From contig NW_004955472.1 in the NCBI RefSeq assembly GCF_000276665.1, positions 9,733,443 through 9,797,442 on the forward strand: DNA of 64,000 nt, read 5' to 3'. This stretch comes from Chinchilla lanigera. Taxonomy: Eukaryota; Chordata; Mammalia; Rodentia; Chinchillidae. Positions 36,873 through 48,915 of the stretch are shown piece after piece; the stretch's first letter is position 1; each line of letters begins with the position of its first letter. The notes below the pieces were generated by a model. That model ran no database searches and was not told where the DNA came from. It saw only the letters and a list, made by a program, of their open reading frames with translations. The translations under genes and the position numbers were made by a program.

Positions 36873-38374
36873 AAAAGAACAAAACTGTGAATTTCAAAGA
36901 CATTATGAGCAGTCAGACCTTGTGCCAAAGTTTATAGAGAAGGATTAATTAATAGATGAAATAAAAATGATTACCTTTTGGTCAACCTGTAGTTTTATAT
37001 ACTGGGAAATTCAGACCTAGAAAATTTTTTATAAAAACTGGCTACTGGTAAAGATCCATTACATTTCACCTTATAAATTTATGCCATTTTTTAATGTAAG
37101 GATTTAAGATTTTATATACGTATAGTACAAACACGGTATACACATAGGCCCTCAATTACTCTGTAGAACTTTATTCTTTAAGGTGATCTTCAATAAACAC
37201 CTCTTGCAAATGCTTCTTATGGTGGATTACAATATTAGGTACAAATACATTCTTCTGTAAAGTATGCATGTAAACAAGTGGTGAAGATATTTTCAGTATT
37301 TCCTTCTCTGTTGATATTAATTTTTATCCAAAATAAATAAAGATGTTTGTTTGCTAAAGCTGTAAAAGTTTGAAAATAGTATTATTTTTACGCTTTTTCT
37401 TCCTACATGCTGCTATGACAAAGAAAAGCACAGTACTGGTCTGACATGTCTAAACTTTCATATAATTTAATATATACAGTTACTGACGCTATGCCACCTT
37501 ATACATTTTAAATAAATGTTTCATCTTTTCTCTGAGCTGGGAGGTGATTCTGCCCTGAAGGGCACCATTTTATGAATTCAATAGCAAACACTACAGTAGG
37601 CCTAGAAGGCGCCTTTGGGGCTTTTCTTGATCTATTCTTGAATCTTCAAACAGGAGAATATTATAACCATTATATAAACGAGGGTTGGCCCATGTGCCGA
37701 CGCCTTAATGAATTCAGGACAGGACTAATGAGAAGTAAGCAGTAAGACATTAAAGTTTAATCATCTCTAATCCTTTGTTTAGCTCTTTCCATCTGAGTCT
37801 TCTGCAGATTGTGCGTGTGGCGGGATGCTGCGTCAGCCTTTGGAGGTACAAAGCCCGGAGTGAGGAAACATGGAAGTTATGATGGAAGCTTGGCAGTGCA
37901 GCTACCCTCCTGCACACGGGGCAGAGCAGGATGCTGCCAGACCGCTGTGCGAGCCGTTGTCTGAGCGAGCAGGCTGGCTTCCCAGCTTAAAAAAGAAAAG
38001 AAAAAAATCTTATACTTTTTCCCAAATACCAGTACTGTACAGCTATAAGCTTCCTGCCAAGGAGAATCTGATATTATATTCTAAGGTCATTTCTTTCTGT
38101 CTGGTCTTTATTTGTGGTTCCTGAGTACTTAACATCTGTATTCATTATTCCAATGTATGTGACTTTTGTCAAACTACTACAATATATTTTAGACTATGTA
38201 TTCATCTTATTAGGCTTTTAAAATATGTGTTGCAATTCTTATTTAAAAGTACTATTTTTGCTGTAGCCCACTTAATGGTAACAATTAAAACTTATATTTT
38301 TCTTGTTACTTAAGGACATAGTTTTAGATTGCTGTTTTCAAGACTGAATCTTACTCCAAATATAAGTTTAGTTT
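36873..38374. other. unannotated stretch with a CpG-containing patch
   Basis: 37790-38000 is GC-richer with several CpGs and carries an ORF (37870-38124, 84 codons) without a known domain. It may be part of an old LTR, but I cannot assign it. Confidence 0.3.
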
Positions 38375-38390
38375 CCTCTCTGAGCATTTC

Positions 38391-38503
38391 GTTTTTTTTC
38401 TGTTTTTTTTTTTTTTTTTTGGTTTTTCTCCGGTACCAGGAACCGAATTCATGACCTTGCGCTTGCCAGGCAGGCGCTTTGCCGGTGAGTTAAACCCCCA
38501 GCC
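38391..38503 (-). mobile_element. ID-type tRNA-derived SINE, minus strand
   Basis: Perfect 16-bp target-site duplication CCTCTCTGAGCATTTC at 38375-38390 and 38504-38519, with a long T run on the left. Confidence 0.96.
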
Positions 38504-38959
38504 CCTCTCTGAGCATTTCAGTGTAAACATGTGGGCTATGATAGAATTCCCTATCACCCACGTTAAAACCAAGTCAAAACAAAAAAATACATATTTCATA
38601 CTTCTGAAAATGGAAAAAGTTGACTGTGTGACTTAGTGAATAATGGCTATTTGGAAGATGAAGAAGGTAATTAAAATAGAAATAAAACCATAAAACATCC
38701 TAACATTTAACCAGGACTGACCATATAAATGGTGAGATTCAGAACAAAATGAAAACCTGTTTCAAGATGGTAACACAAAATATGAAATCACATGTAGGAG
38801 CTTCAGAAGCGTGGGGTGTCATATAGTTGACAACTTCACACATATACCTGTAGCTGGCCTTGATTATAACTCGGCATTTACATTAATTACTAAATATGAT
38901 CTCTTTAGTACATACTGTTTTTGAAGTAACACAGTATTAATGAAAACAACTTTTTTTGG

Positions 38960-39370
38960 TTAAACTTGACTGTTGTTTGATAGTTAAACTTCTCAACTTT
39001 CAATAAACCACAGACATCAGCATGACACCACTACTGATGTGAAAACAATACACAGTATAAGAACCATTGCTGAACTCCTACCACCTTGTGTGGTGAAGCT
39101 CTGAATCATTTCCAATTTTTTTTTAATTACTCGTTACTGTCTTTGATGGTTTGATCAATCTAACATTCTTACATTTGAGTGTGGTGAACTGAACAACTTC
39201 ATTGAAGATACCAGTATGTAGTGTAGAAACCATTGTTAATTCCTATCATTTCGTTTTGAAGTCATGTATCATTTTTGTTCTTTTCATGTTGTTTTGATTT
39301 TTGTCTTCATTTCTGTTTTGTTAGTTTTTTTATCTTTAAAAGAAAATTTTAAAAACTTTTCAACCAATAT
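38960..39370 (+). repeat. inverted-arm repeat family 2, plus-strand right arm with a tandem partner
   Basis: 39140-39365 matches the right arm of family 2: TTGATGGTTTGATCAATCT, CAACTTCATTGAAGATACC, AACCATTGTTAATTCC and the ATCTTTAAAAGAAAA end. A weaker copy in the same direction lies at about 39040-39120 (AAGAACCATTGCTGAACTCC). No inverted left arm was seen here. Confidence 0.6.
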
Positions 39371-39735
39371 TTGCTGACTGAAGATGATGTTTGAGTACTA
39401 GACTGACTAATTAATAGAAACAAATGATATAAAAAAATCTTCATACATAATAAATTTGACTGTTCTCAGAAAAGAATACTGTCCATAATAAAGAAGTTTA
39501 AGGTTTGACTGTATTCAGAAATATTTTACAATCCTAGGCTAAAAATACTCAAAACATGAATGGACAATGAAAGTATAAGGGAAATTTTATCTGAATCTAG
39601 GTAATGAATTTAGTGAGAGATGAAACGTTGATTTGGTACAGATTTGTAGCTAACTAGAAGTGGAATGAATGCGGGTAGTGCATGTTTTAGTTATGAATAA
39701 AAGACAGGTCAAAGGTATTATGCCAGTGTATAATT

Positions 39736-39769
39736 AAAAGTTGCCTCAAAAAAAAAAAAAAGTTGCCTC
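39736..39769 (+). repeat. poly(A) run between two copies of AAAAGTTGCCTC
   Basis: AAAAGTTGCCTC at 39736-39747 recurs at 39758-39769 with only A residues between. This looks like a tail-only retroinsertion with its target-site duplication, or a slipped repeat. Confidence 0.6.
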
Positions 39770-39946
39770 CTTTCCTCCCTCCCTCCTTCTCTTCCTCTCT
39801 TCCTCCTTCCCTTCTTTTCTCCCTCCATGTCTTTTTCCTCCCTCCCTTTTTTCTCCCTTCCACCTTTCCTTCCTTCCTTCCCTCCTTCCTTTCCTCCTTC
39901 TCTCTCTCTCTCTCCTTTCCTTTCTACACTCCTTCCTTCTTTCTTT
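39767..39946 (+). repeat. long polypyrimidine tract, (CCTT)n-like
   Basis: About 180 bp almost purely C and T on the plus strand, with CTTCC/CCCTC units and a (CT)n core near 39900. A few purines break it. The two Leu/Ser/Pro-rich ORFs across it are low-complexity artefacts. Confidence 0.95.
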
Positions 39947-39954
39947 TTATTTAT

Positions 39955-40036
39955 TTTCCAGTGCTAGTGTTTGAACCCAGGACCTTGTTTATGCTAGGGA
40001 AATGCTCTACAACTTAGCTACACCCTTAGCTCCTAC
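39955..40036 (-). mobile_element. old ID-like SINE fragment, minus strand
   Basis: CCAGTGCTAGTGTTTGAACCC, GGACCTTGTTTATGCTAGGG, and a CTTAGCTACACCCTTAGCTCC end match a diverged ID head in reverse. Confidence 0.65.
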
Positions 40037-41505
40037 AAGGGGCTTTTGTTTTCTGTTTTTTTTCTGGACTATTTTGTGATTTATGCTTAAATGTGAAGCT
40101 TGCTAGCTAACTTATTTGTTGCTTAAATAAAGATACTTGCAGTATAAGGAAACGGCATTGTGCAGTCCAGCTTTATCTCCTCTTCAATGGTGATGTCACA
40201 AAGCTGGTTCTTCCAGCTGGTTACCACAAGTCACACCTACGTAGACTTTAAAAGGAAACAAATGCAACTTCCAAAGTGAAGACTGCGAGGGAGCTTTCCT
40301 GAAAGCAGTCTTATGTGGAATGACAGCAGTATCACAAATGCTAGCACTCACTGGGTGACAGAGAATAATATGTGTGCAAAAGTGAAGTCCTTCAGAGCTC
40401 CAGAAAGCTTAAAGCATGTTGCTGTTCATTACATATTTTTAGAAATAATTTTTCCTAATAAATTTTACATTTAATCAGGAGTGTTTCAAAATTAATTAAC
40501 AAAGAGGGTATAATTTACTTTAAAATCGTCCCTTGCTTGGAAAGTGTAAAATGTAAAAAGGATCAATATAATCAATGCATTTCTGGGAAACCTATCCTTG
40601 GAGGAGTAGGAAGAGGAAGGAAGTTTTAAATGTATTTGAAATCATTGAAACTGGTGAGTAATAATTGTTTCTAATGGAGGTTTAAAAAATAGAGCAGGGC
40701 TTCAGCCTCAAAGCCATAAACTGTGGTTAGTCCCAAAGTCAATTCCATAATTACTGTCCCCTTTTAACTAACTTAACTGGCCTTAAAGGTACTGAAACTA
40801 AATTTATCAAAAATGGGCATCCAATAAATTGGCCTTGTCTTGTAAGGATACTGTTTCTAAAAGGAGTGTTTTCACTTAGAGAAGCAGCCTATCAAGTAAA
40901 ATAATGTGATTTAAATTATAATAAACACCAAATATTCAAGCTGAGAGTTGTTGATGTTCTTTGCGTAGGAGATATGAGATTCTGCAGTGAAACTTCTCTT
41001 TGAATACAACTTGTTTGAAATGTGATTTTTCCCAGTGTGGTCATTGTGAGGTGTGGTCTATTTTTTCTTTCAACAGTAATCTGGTGTTAGAAGATAATTC
41101 TCCATTCTAACCTCACATTTTTACAAGTTTTGCATGAGCACTCATTTGCCGTTACTCTAGGCTATTTTTGAAGGGTATTTGTATTAAGATGGTTGGCTTT
41201 AGAAGAAAATTATGGTATGTCCTTCCAAACGAGAGGGTAGGTTTATCTACAGAGGAAATGGAAGGCATGTTAGCCTTCCGTGTATATATTTATGTGTCCT
41301 TAACTTAAAAGTTCCTCAGCCATAACACAGTCCATAATATATGTAGACACCATGTAAAACTCTTTCTCTCATCAACATAGTATCAACAGATATGTTAATC
41401 ATCTATCATCACTGTTATGAGTTATAAAAGCCTTTATCTCTGACCCAAAAATCTTTTGGTTTCTATCAGTAGCCATGACACCATGTATAGCAAGCTATTT
41501 GGCTT
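40037..41505. other. unannotated AT-rich stretch
   Basis: No gene or repeat recognised. Confidence 0.45.
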
Positions 41506-41509
41506 TATA

Positions 41510-42010
41510 GTTCATTAGTCTGTTTGGGCTGCCCAAACAAATTCAACAGATTTGACCTGTTCAGCAGTGGAAATTTGCTTTCTTACGTTTCTGCAGGCTA
41601 GCGGTCCCAGATTAAGTTGCTGGCAGGGTTGCTCATGCTACAGCCTCTCTTTGGTTTAGAGGTCATTGTCTTCTCAACATGTCCTTACATGGCATTTTTC
41701 TACACGTGAGCACTTCTGATCTTTTCCTGGGTTTTTTTTTTTTTTTTGGTTTTGGTTTTGGTTTTTGTTTTTCTCCGGTACCAGGAACCGAACTCACGAC
41801 CTTGTGCTTGCCGGGCAGGCGCTTTGCCGCTGAGCTAAATCCCCAGCCCTGATCTTTTCCTGTTTCTACAAAGGGACTAGTCCTATAGGATTAGGACCTG
41901 TTATGACCTCCTTAATCTTAATTACTTCCTTAAAGGTTGTATTTCCAAATACAACACGGGGTTTCACTGAAGAGAGGAATTCAGTCTGTGAGGGAGGGTA
42001 AGATCTCAAG
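41510..42010 (-). mobile_element. MaLR-type LTR, minus strand, split by an ID SINE
   Basis: Plus-direction text is the complement of a MaLR LTR: CTGTTTGGGCTGCCC, a GCAGTGGAAATTTGC piece, TTTCTGCAGGCTAGCGGTCCCAG, GGCAGGGTTG, GTCCTTACATGGC, and later GGACCTGTTATGACCTCCTTAATC with a AAATACAACACGGGG stretch. It is the antisense counterpart of the element at 13.1 kb. The ID SINE at 41730-41849 lies inside it. Confidence 0.7.
41730..41849 (-). mobile_element. ID-type tRNA-derived SINE, minus strand, in MaLR LTR
   Basis: Perfect 13-bp target-site duplication TGATCTTTTCCTG at 41717-41729 and 41850-41862. The tail is seen as T and (GGTTTT)n on the left. Confidence 0.96.
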
Positions 42011-42090
42011 TACTTCAGTTGCTGGCACCATATGAGCATCTGAATACATCCTAGTAATAATCTGATAATTGTCTCTACTTTTATTGGGAT

Positions 42091-42180
42091 TTTTTTTTTT
42101 CTTTTTGGTACCAGGAATTGAACTCAGCACCTTGCATTTGCCAGGCAGGCACTTGTACTTTTGAGCTATATCCCCAGCCT
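42091..42180 (-). mobile_element. ID-type SINE, minus strand, older
   Basis: Reverse of an ID head with substitutions (GGTACCAGGAATTGAACTC, GAGCTATATCCCCAGCC). The flanks CTTTTATTGGGAT and CTTATTAGGAGAT look like a decayed target-site duplication. Confidence 0.85.
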
Positions 42181-43290
42181 CTTATTAGGAGATTTTTGTG
42201 TGTGTGTATGGATAGACTATACTTTATCAATTCTACTATACTAGGAATTTTTGAGTTTTGGAAAGTTATAATTATAAATTAAATAGTTAAAATAAAATAA
42301 TAAGATATTTTTATTTTTCAGAAAAAAATCAAATTAATTACAAACCAACAAATATTTACATTGATCGTCACAGCTGCCATAATTACCACATATGAGATAT
42401 ATATGCATACATGTGCGTATGTCTTACGTGTATCTATAGGTGATTTCTTATAATGTCCCATTTAAGTTTTCAGCATGGACCCATGAAAGCTTTAGGGGAT
42501 ACATATACAGAATCATTAGCATTCAGCCTGATATCATATAACATTCACATTATTTTAAAGGAAGCTAGTAGTATATTTATGAATTAAAACTTGATATACT
42601 GGCTTCTAGTCTTGTAATTTATTCATTAAACTACTCACCATTAAATACAACAATATCCCACCAACATTAGATCAATTCTCCAATACAATTTTAATAGAAA
42701 GAGTTTTAGAACTTCAACAGCATTTCAACTGCTACTGCTGTCGTGTGCTGAATGAAAGCTTTACCTGAGCCCTCACTGCTCTTTTCCCCTGCTCTGTACC
42801 CCACTTCTGTGCCTTCCAAGAGCTTTCTCTTCCTCAGAGTTCAGCCCTCACCCTGTACAGTGGCCTCTTTTCCTTTTTATTGCCCCACAATCATTCTGCA
42901 GGGCATGTTTCTTTTCTTTTCATACTTTTAATTAATGTAAGACCTCACTACCTTTTGGGCTTGTGTGGACTGATTCTTGGTTCAGGACAGGAAGAACCTA
43001 GAAAACACCTCTAGGAGGACTCCCTACCATCCCAGAACCCCATAGCAACTTCATCCCTCTATTATTACCAGCATTAATCCCAGTAATTTGGGGCCTTTTA
43101 ACTTTTTATCTCATATTGACAAAACCCAGCACCGTAACAGTCAGTAACAGCCCTTCTGCAGTGAAAAGTTTCCCCAGTTCAAGTCCACATGAGAATCATC
43201 AAATCTGCCCTGCTTCAGCACCTCTTCACAGTAGCACCCACACTGCAGATAGTGCTACTGTAAGAGGCAGTTTAGCCAGTTAGCTTGCAA
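42181..43290. other. unannotated stretch
   Basis: 42720-43260 has higher GC and could be part of an LTR or its internal remnant, but nothing decisive was seen. Confidence 0.3.
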
Positions 43291-43895
43291 GTGAGCATCC
43301 AGTAAGGAACAGGGTCAACAAGTGACAAAGAAAAGAGCACATACACGGAGCTAAGGGCTAATTCAAGCCATGCAGACAACTAAGTTTAAAATATTGTAGC
43401 AAACACAAAAAAGATAAAGAGTTAAGAACCTTTACTCTTAAGAGAAATATTCTGTGGCAAAATAAGCTAAATTACTTAGCAACTCCTCCCTATCTCTGCA
43501 CTGGACTTTGAAGAATTTAAAAATGAGGGGCAACCAGTTTCTTTCAAGCTCAATTTCCTTTAAAGTCAGCCAGTCAAATATGAAACTGATTTTCTCTAAA
43601 CTCTACATTAAAAGCCTAAACTCTAACTGGGTATTCTAAACCTACAGAGCCACCTGTAATAGGTAATCAGTAGATAACAAAACAAAATCCCACTCTCTGC
43701 TTCTGCATATGAGACCAATACAAAAAAAGGACACTGAAAACCAACTCAGGACCCTTTCCATCTGGAAGCTATTCTTCTTATTATTACCAGTAAACACTCT
43801 TTTAACTACGTCCCTTTCGTGGGTGTCTAATTTCATTCTTAGACTTGGTGCGATAAGGAGCTTGGTTTATATGCTGATAGATATTTCACTATAAC
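43291..43895 (+). mobile_element. possible ERV1-type solo LTR
   Basis: An LTR-like order is visible: AGCCAGTCAAATATGAAAC (CCAAT-like), an ATTAAAAGCC TATA-like site near 43608-43617, and a U5-like end with GTGTCTAATTTCATTC and GACTTGGTGCGATAAGG near 43824-43858. This is the usual style of gammaretrovirus-related LTRs. Borders and family are uncertain. No gag, pol or env reading was seen. Confidence 0.4.
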
Positions 43896-44289
43896 TTGCA
43901 GAGTAAAAGAAAAGAAATACAAAGGAGTCTTACCCATAAAATAGGACTATACTGATGCTCAGGGCAACATACTTTGGTGGAGTAATATCTTTTGTGTCAG
44001 GCTAGAAATACTAGGGATTGCAAATATTTTATACTGAATATGTCCCAGTGCACAAGGAAGTCATGTTCTGTCACAAGGAACCAGAGACTTCCTCAGTTCT
44101 TGTATCATCAAAGAAAAAAAATTTAGGCATGTAGACAACTGTATAGAGGACAGGCAGAATTTATCGCAAAATGTTAGATTTTCAGAGTGATAAGGAGTAT
44201 ACGGTATTCCTTCCAGCATGAAGGTGGGCAAGCACCAAGACGGCAGCTCCCACACTTAAGGCTCAGGAGACATTTATATAATTTTATTT

Positions 44290-44460
44290 TCTTTTTTTTT
44301 TACAGAGGGATAGGTTTATTTTGCTCAGAGATTGTGGATGTTTCAGTCCATACTCGGCTGGCTCCAAGGCAGAGTGGCACACGGCAGAGGGCAACAGTAC
44401 ATGGCGGCGGAACACAGCAAAAGCAACAAGAGCAAAAAGGGGGGAACAGCCGACATTTAT
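44290..44460 (-). mobile_element. partial MaLR-like LTR, minus strand
   Basis: GATAGGTTTATTTTGCTCAG, AGGCAGAGTGGCACACGGC and ACATGGCGGCGGAACACAG follow the antisense start of rodent MaLR LTRs, as in the better copy at 48.5 kb. Short and truncated. Confidence 0.45.
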
Positions 44461-44879
44461 AATTAAATGGGTTCTGAAGGCATGTCATTCCATGCTGAGG
44501 TCATTGTTCCTTTATAAGGGAAATGGAACTGCTTTGTCAGTTCTTAGGAAGAAGTTTATGGTTACTGCTTAGGTGGAATGTTTCCATTTAGATTGTTCTG
44601 AGACCTGGGACTTACCAGCATGCTCAGAGGAGGTTACATTCTCTTAGGTTGAAATATAAGCTTGTTTAGATTTTACCACCAACTAACGATTAAGACAGCA
44701 AAGAGAACAGGGTAAAAAAAGCATATCTCCTTTTCATCTAGTACCCAGCAACATGTCTCCAGACCTGTTGATGTCTAACTTACTGCCTAAAGTAAGGGTA
44801 TGCATCTTCTGGGCTTTTCAATGGCATACTTCCCCTTTTGATGAAATGAAGGCATGAGGTACCTACTATTTTTGGTGCA

Positions 44880-45340
44880 TCGATAGACTGCATAAAGGTC
44901 AGTGATTCCATAAGATTATGACACAGCATACACTGTGAAACGGCGGCGGGAGCCATTCCTCAGGCTTGTCATGACGCAGTGTCGAAAAGTGACTGCGCTG
45001 CAGTCCTGGGAAAGTACAGCATATGCAGTTATCTTCACTACATAACGCTTAACAGGGACGTTCAATCAACTGTTACTAGTGTGTGGATTTACAACAGTAT
45101 AGTTTTCATTGTTATTTTCAGCGTACAGTCCTACTTATAAAAGAAAAGTTTACTGTTCAAACAGTACATCATGTTACTCCAGTAGCAATCTCTTCCATCG
45201 TCTGTTTAACTCACGTCCTGATTGCATCAAGAAGCCACACCCAGTGACTGACCTATATCATCCAGGTCTGTGTAAGGACACCCTGTGGTATTCACAGGAT
45301 GACAAAATTTCCTAACAGTGCCTTTACACGGATCCCTCTC
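44880..45340 (+). repeat. old mammalian interspersed repeat, family unassigned
   Basis: The right part (TTTTCATTGTTATTTTCAGCG, TCCTACTTATAAAAGAAAAG, and CCAGGTCTGTGTAAGGACACC with a GACAAAATTTCCTAACAGTGCC end) reads like a common placental-mammal interspersed repeat. I know the pattern but cannot name the family with confidence. The left part has several CpGs (GAAACGGCGGCGGGAGCC). Confidence 0.4.
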
Positions 45341-46258
45341 CATAATTCAGCAATGTGTGGTTATATTTCAAGTTCTTTGAGAAGACTTGGTAGATGATGA
45401 TCACAGTGATTCCATGAATTTTTATCTTAGTCTCATTCATATACTTTATCTTTGTTTTTCCAGACCCAAAGAAGAAACTGCCAATTAAATGGCTATAGGT
45501 GTTACTTTTGAATTAATGGTCATGTTTCTGAGTTTTGCCTCCACAAGCAAACATTAGAGGATATGATTCCTTTTAGAGAAAATGAGACTCAATAAGAAAA
45601 GGGAAAAAACCCAAGCCCAACAAAATGGTACATATATTTATAACTGCCCAACCAGACTTATGGCATAATGCATTACAGTTTCACAAACAATCAATACAAA
45701 TTATTGGATATAAAATTACTTTTTGATGACCACTGTGAAAATACAAGCTGTTCAAGTCATTTTTCACACTATTATTGATTTTACTCTATTTTTTCTATTG
45801 CATTTTTAAAGTACTTGATGTCAATTTTTAAGTCTCCAGTCTGCAGTTAAATGCTAAGCAAATTCATGTACAATGGAATTTTTTGTGTAATATCAAGGAA
45901 GAAGGGATTCTTGAGAAAATCCTTCCCTAGAACTTCCCATTCCAAAAATTATCTCAGTATTCAAGATGCAAAAAGTGTCTTTAAAGTCACAGTTCCACTA
46001 GTCATTTTAAAAATATCCATTTAAACTTGCCTCAGCCTTTTATATATTGCAGTAATTTAATTTTATCATTTTTCTGTATTGTCATCATAGTGCAATACTT
46101 ACTGGCCAGTTGCTTGGCATAAAAATAACACTAACACCATCATGAAATCATATGATTGTTATATTTAAATAAAGGATTTTTTCAACATTTGTTTTACAAT
46201 TAGTGTTTGATTTTAGGTTAGAATCATTTGAATTAGATACATTTGGCCTAGGGACTAA

Positions 46259-46468
46259 ATGTCAACAATATTAGTGATTCCTCATGAAGATGTTCTGGAC
46301 AGGATTTCCCAGGCAACACTAAGAAACGGAAATTTGCATGAACAAATTTTATCAAGAAGGGACTTCAATAAAATATCTGGGAATAGGATTGAGAAAGGGG
46401 AAAATTTTGACTACTACAGAGTTGCCACCAAGGACTCAATCCCCGTGGAAGATTTGAAGCTACAGTGA
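46259..46468 (+). other. unrecognised 69-codon ORF, probably chance
   Basis: Hydrophilic product beginning MSTILVIPHEDVLDR with mixed composition, more protein-like than its neighbours. No domain recognised, no splice signals weighed, no homologue known to me. Confidence 0.12.
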
Positions 46469-46952
46469 CCCTTCAGACATGGCTTAAATTAAGAAAAGAC
46501 CATGCTTTTATACTACTGCATTAGTATCTTTCAACAATGGCATATGAGATATTGCCTCCTTCACGAAAAGATGACCCATACTATGATATAGCACTCACTG
46601 GATAAGGTCCGGAATAGTTTTATTCATATAGTAATGCATCTGTGTGTTAGAGCTTCTCAACTTCTCCACCAACCCTATCTTTCTTGATGCTACTAAAATA
46701 ATTCCCAGATAGCTCTTACGTTTTATTATTGATTCTTCCTTATGTTTCTTTTCTATATGAATTTGTTGGATTTTTAAAATGTGTTTAACGTTTATCTCAG
46801 CATTATAACTTGACTCCCACACATCCAGTAAAACTAAGTAGAATAACAGACTTTTGAACCTTTTGGTAGATCAATGGTAAAAGAATTTTCAAAGTAACCT
46901 TACATCCCTCACGTTTTTTAAAATTGACTTTCATGATTTTCAAAGTTCTTAT

Positions 46953-47070
46953 ATCAATTCATGTCATAGTTTCTAGCCAGAGAATATTTTGCAGTTAAAA
47001 ATATTTTTGGAAAAATGTCCTATTTTTAAATATGTAAATATATATGTATATCACAAAGATATTTAGTAAA
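46953..47070 (+). repeat. 118-bp near-identical duplication, copy 1
   Basis: Matches 48168-48285 at 117 of 118 positions by eye, same orientation. It starts ATCAATTCATGTCATAG and ends AGATATTTAGTAAA. Confidence 0.95.
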
Positions 47071-47274
47071 ACATATGTAACACATAGAATTTGAATTTTA
47101 AATATTGAAAATTATAAAACTATATTCTGTTGTGATTGTAAAGGTTTCTAAATAGCATAAGTTTTTATGCCTCTTTCTTAAGAATTTGCAATTGTGCATG
47201 CTTCTTTTTCCAATGCAAATATCTATATTTCACTTTCATTGTGGGATATTATGTGTCAGAAATTCTTATACTTA

Positions 47275-47364
47275 TTTTTTTCTTTTTCGACACCAGGGAT
47301 CCAACTCAGGACCTTGCACTTGCGAAGCAAGCATTTATGACACTGGGCTATATCCCCAGCCCAA
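47275..47364 (-). mobile_element. ID-type SINE, minus strand, diverged
   Basis: Reverse ID head (CCAGGGATCCAACTCAGGACC, GGGCTATATCCCCAGCCC). Flanks AAATTCTTATACTT (47260-47273) and AAATTCTTACACTT (47365-47378) are its target-site duplication with one difference. Confidence 0.9.
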
Positions 47365-48167
47365 AAATTCTTACACTTTAAATTTATAACGTTTCCATAC
47401 TATATCTGCCCCCAAATGTGTATATAAATAAAAAAAGTTGTAAGTCTCCTGTCCTAAAAATTTCTTACATTTTAAAAAATGTATTCTCATGTGTTATTGG
47501 TATTACTGGTAGAACACAGAAGATAAAAATGAAGTTTTACTTGTCTTCATTAGGACTTATGAAACAAAAAGTAAAATTCTACTGAAAATGCATTTCTAAT
47601 GAGATGATGATGGATTTTTTTATATTGTTCAACTACCTATGAATAAGAATTACTAATTGTGATGACAAAACATTTATTACCTTTAGCATCAACTATATGC
47701 ATTACAGATATAAGTACTAAGAAATACTCCTTACAAAAATAAATATTAAAAATGAAAACTAAATATGTTTTCTATACCTCTGACAATGAAAATCTCCATA
47801 ATATCTGGCCATATAATTTTTAACATCAAGGAGAATAGTGATATAAAGACAATAGATAAGTAGAATCACAAACATAACATATCTAGAGATTTATCTATTT
47901 TTTCCAATAACATGTAGTATTTAAACTCTTCTGGGCATGAGTTCATTAAACTTGCAAATTTTCTGTGCTTCAGATCATATCCTCTGTGTAGAATAACTGC
48001 TGCTTTACATTTATGTCTTCTACATCAGTTGGTGAGTCTTTTGAAGCGAGAGGGCTAATTCTTAGTATGGTTTCCGCATTGAAATCAATGTTCTAAAGCG
48101 TTGTTTGAACTTATCTCTTTTAACATATGCTTTTCATACTTCTAGATACATTTGAATAAGTTCTAAG

Positions 48168-48285
48168 ATCAATTCATGTCATAGTTTCTAGCCAGAGAAT
48201 ATTTTGCAGTTAAAAATATTTCTGGAAAAATGTCCTATTTTTAAATATGTAAATATATATGTATATCACAAAGATATTTAGTAAA
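48168..48285 (+). repeat. 118-bp near-identical duplication, copy 2
   Basis: Partner of 46953-47070, about 1.1 kb downstream of it. The single difference is in ATATTTCTGG versus ATATTTTTGG. Confidence 0.95.
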
Positions 48286-48511
48286 CATTTTATTTGCCAT
48301 ATACTCATATTTTTCTTAATACCCAGGAAAAAATTATCTCTCATATCATTTCCTCTCTGGCTGTTTTTGAAGTTGACAGCTGAATGGTTTATATTTTGCT
48401 CCTTATAATTCTTTTTAACATTTCTACATCTATGAGTTAATTTTGGAAAATATTGTTCTTCACAGTATATAGATGGATTTATCAGTCATTTCATAAGTGT
48501 TCACTCGAGGT

Positions 48512-48915
48512 GTGTTAGCCATTTGTTCCTATTAAAAATAGCTGAGATAACTTATATGGAGGAAAGGTTTATTTTAAGGAATGATTTGGGGAGTTTACTC
48601 CATTATTGGGCTTGTGGCAAGGTAGTAAATTATGGTGGGAGTGTGTGGTGCTGCAAATGCTTTGCCTCACAGCAGCCAGGGAGGAGAGACACAGAGAGAG
48701 AGAGACAGAGAGACAGAGAGACAGAGAGAGAGAGACAGAGACTAAGAGAGAGAATATTATAATCCCCTTCAAAGGCATAACCCAATCCCAATAAACCACA
48801 ACTTCCCGCTGGACCCCCATATCCCAAAGGTTCTACCACCTGTCAATAGCACCACAGGCTGAGGCCCAGGCCTTTATTGCTTAGACTTTAGGAGAAACAA
48901 ATCCAAAGCATAGTA
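48512..48915 (-). mobile_element. MaLR-type LTR (MT/MST-like), minus strand
   Basis: Starts TGTTAGCCATTTGTTCC, has GGAAAGGTTTATTTTAAGG, GTGTGGTGCTGCAAATGC, CCACAACTTCCCGC, GGTTCTACCACCTGTCAATAG and ends near AAAGCATAGTACA. This is the antisense order of a MaLR LTR. A (GAGACA)n tract at 48690-48752 has expanded within it. The Arg/Glu and Ser/Leu-rich ORFs here are low-complexity artefacts. Confidence 0.75.
48690..48752. repeat. (GAGACA)n simple repeat
   Basis: Imperfect GAGA/GACAGA run inside the MaLR LTR. Confidence 0.95.

Noticed and set aside
39741..40017. Leu/Ser/Pro-rich ORFs of 77-84 codons
   Set aside because: They translate a polypyrimidine tract and an old ID fragment.
48523..48839. 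Arg/Glu-rich and Ser/Leu-rich ORFs
   Set aside because: They translate a (GAGACA)n run inside a MaLR LTR.
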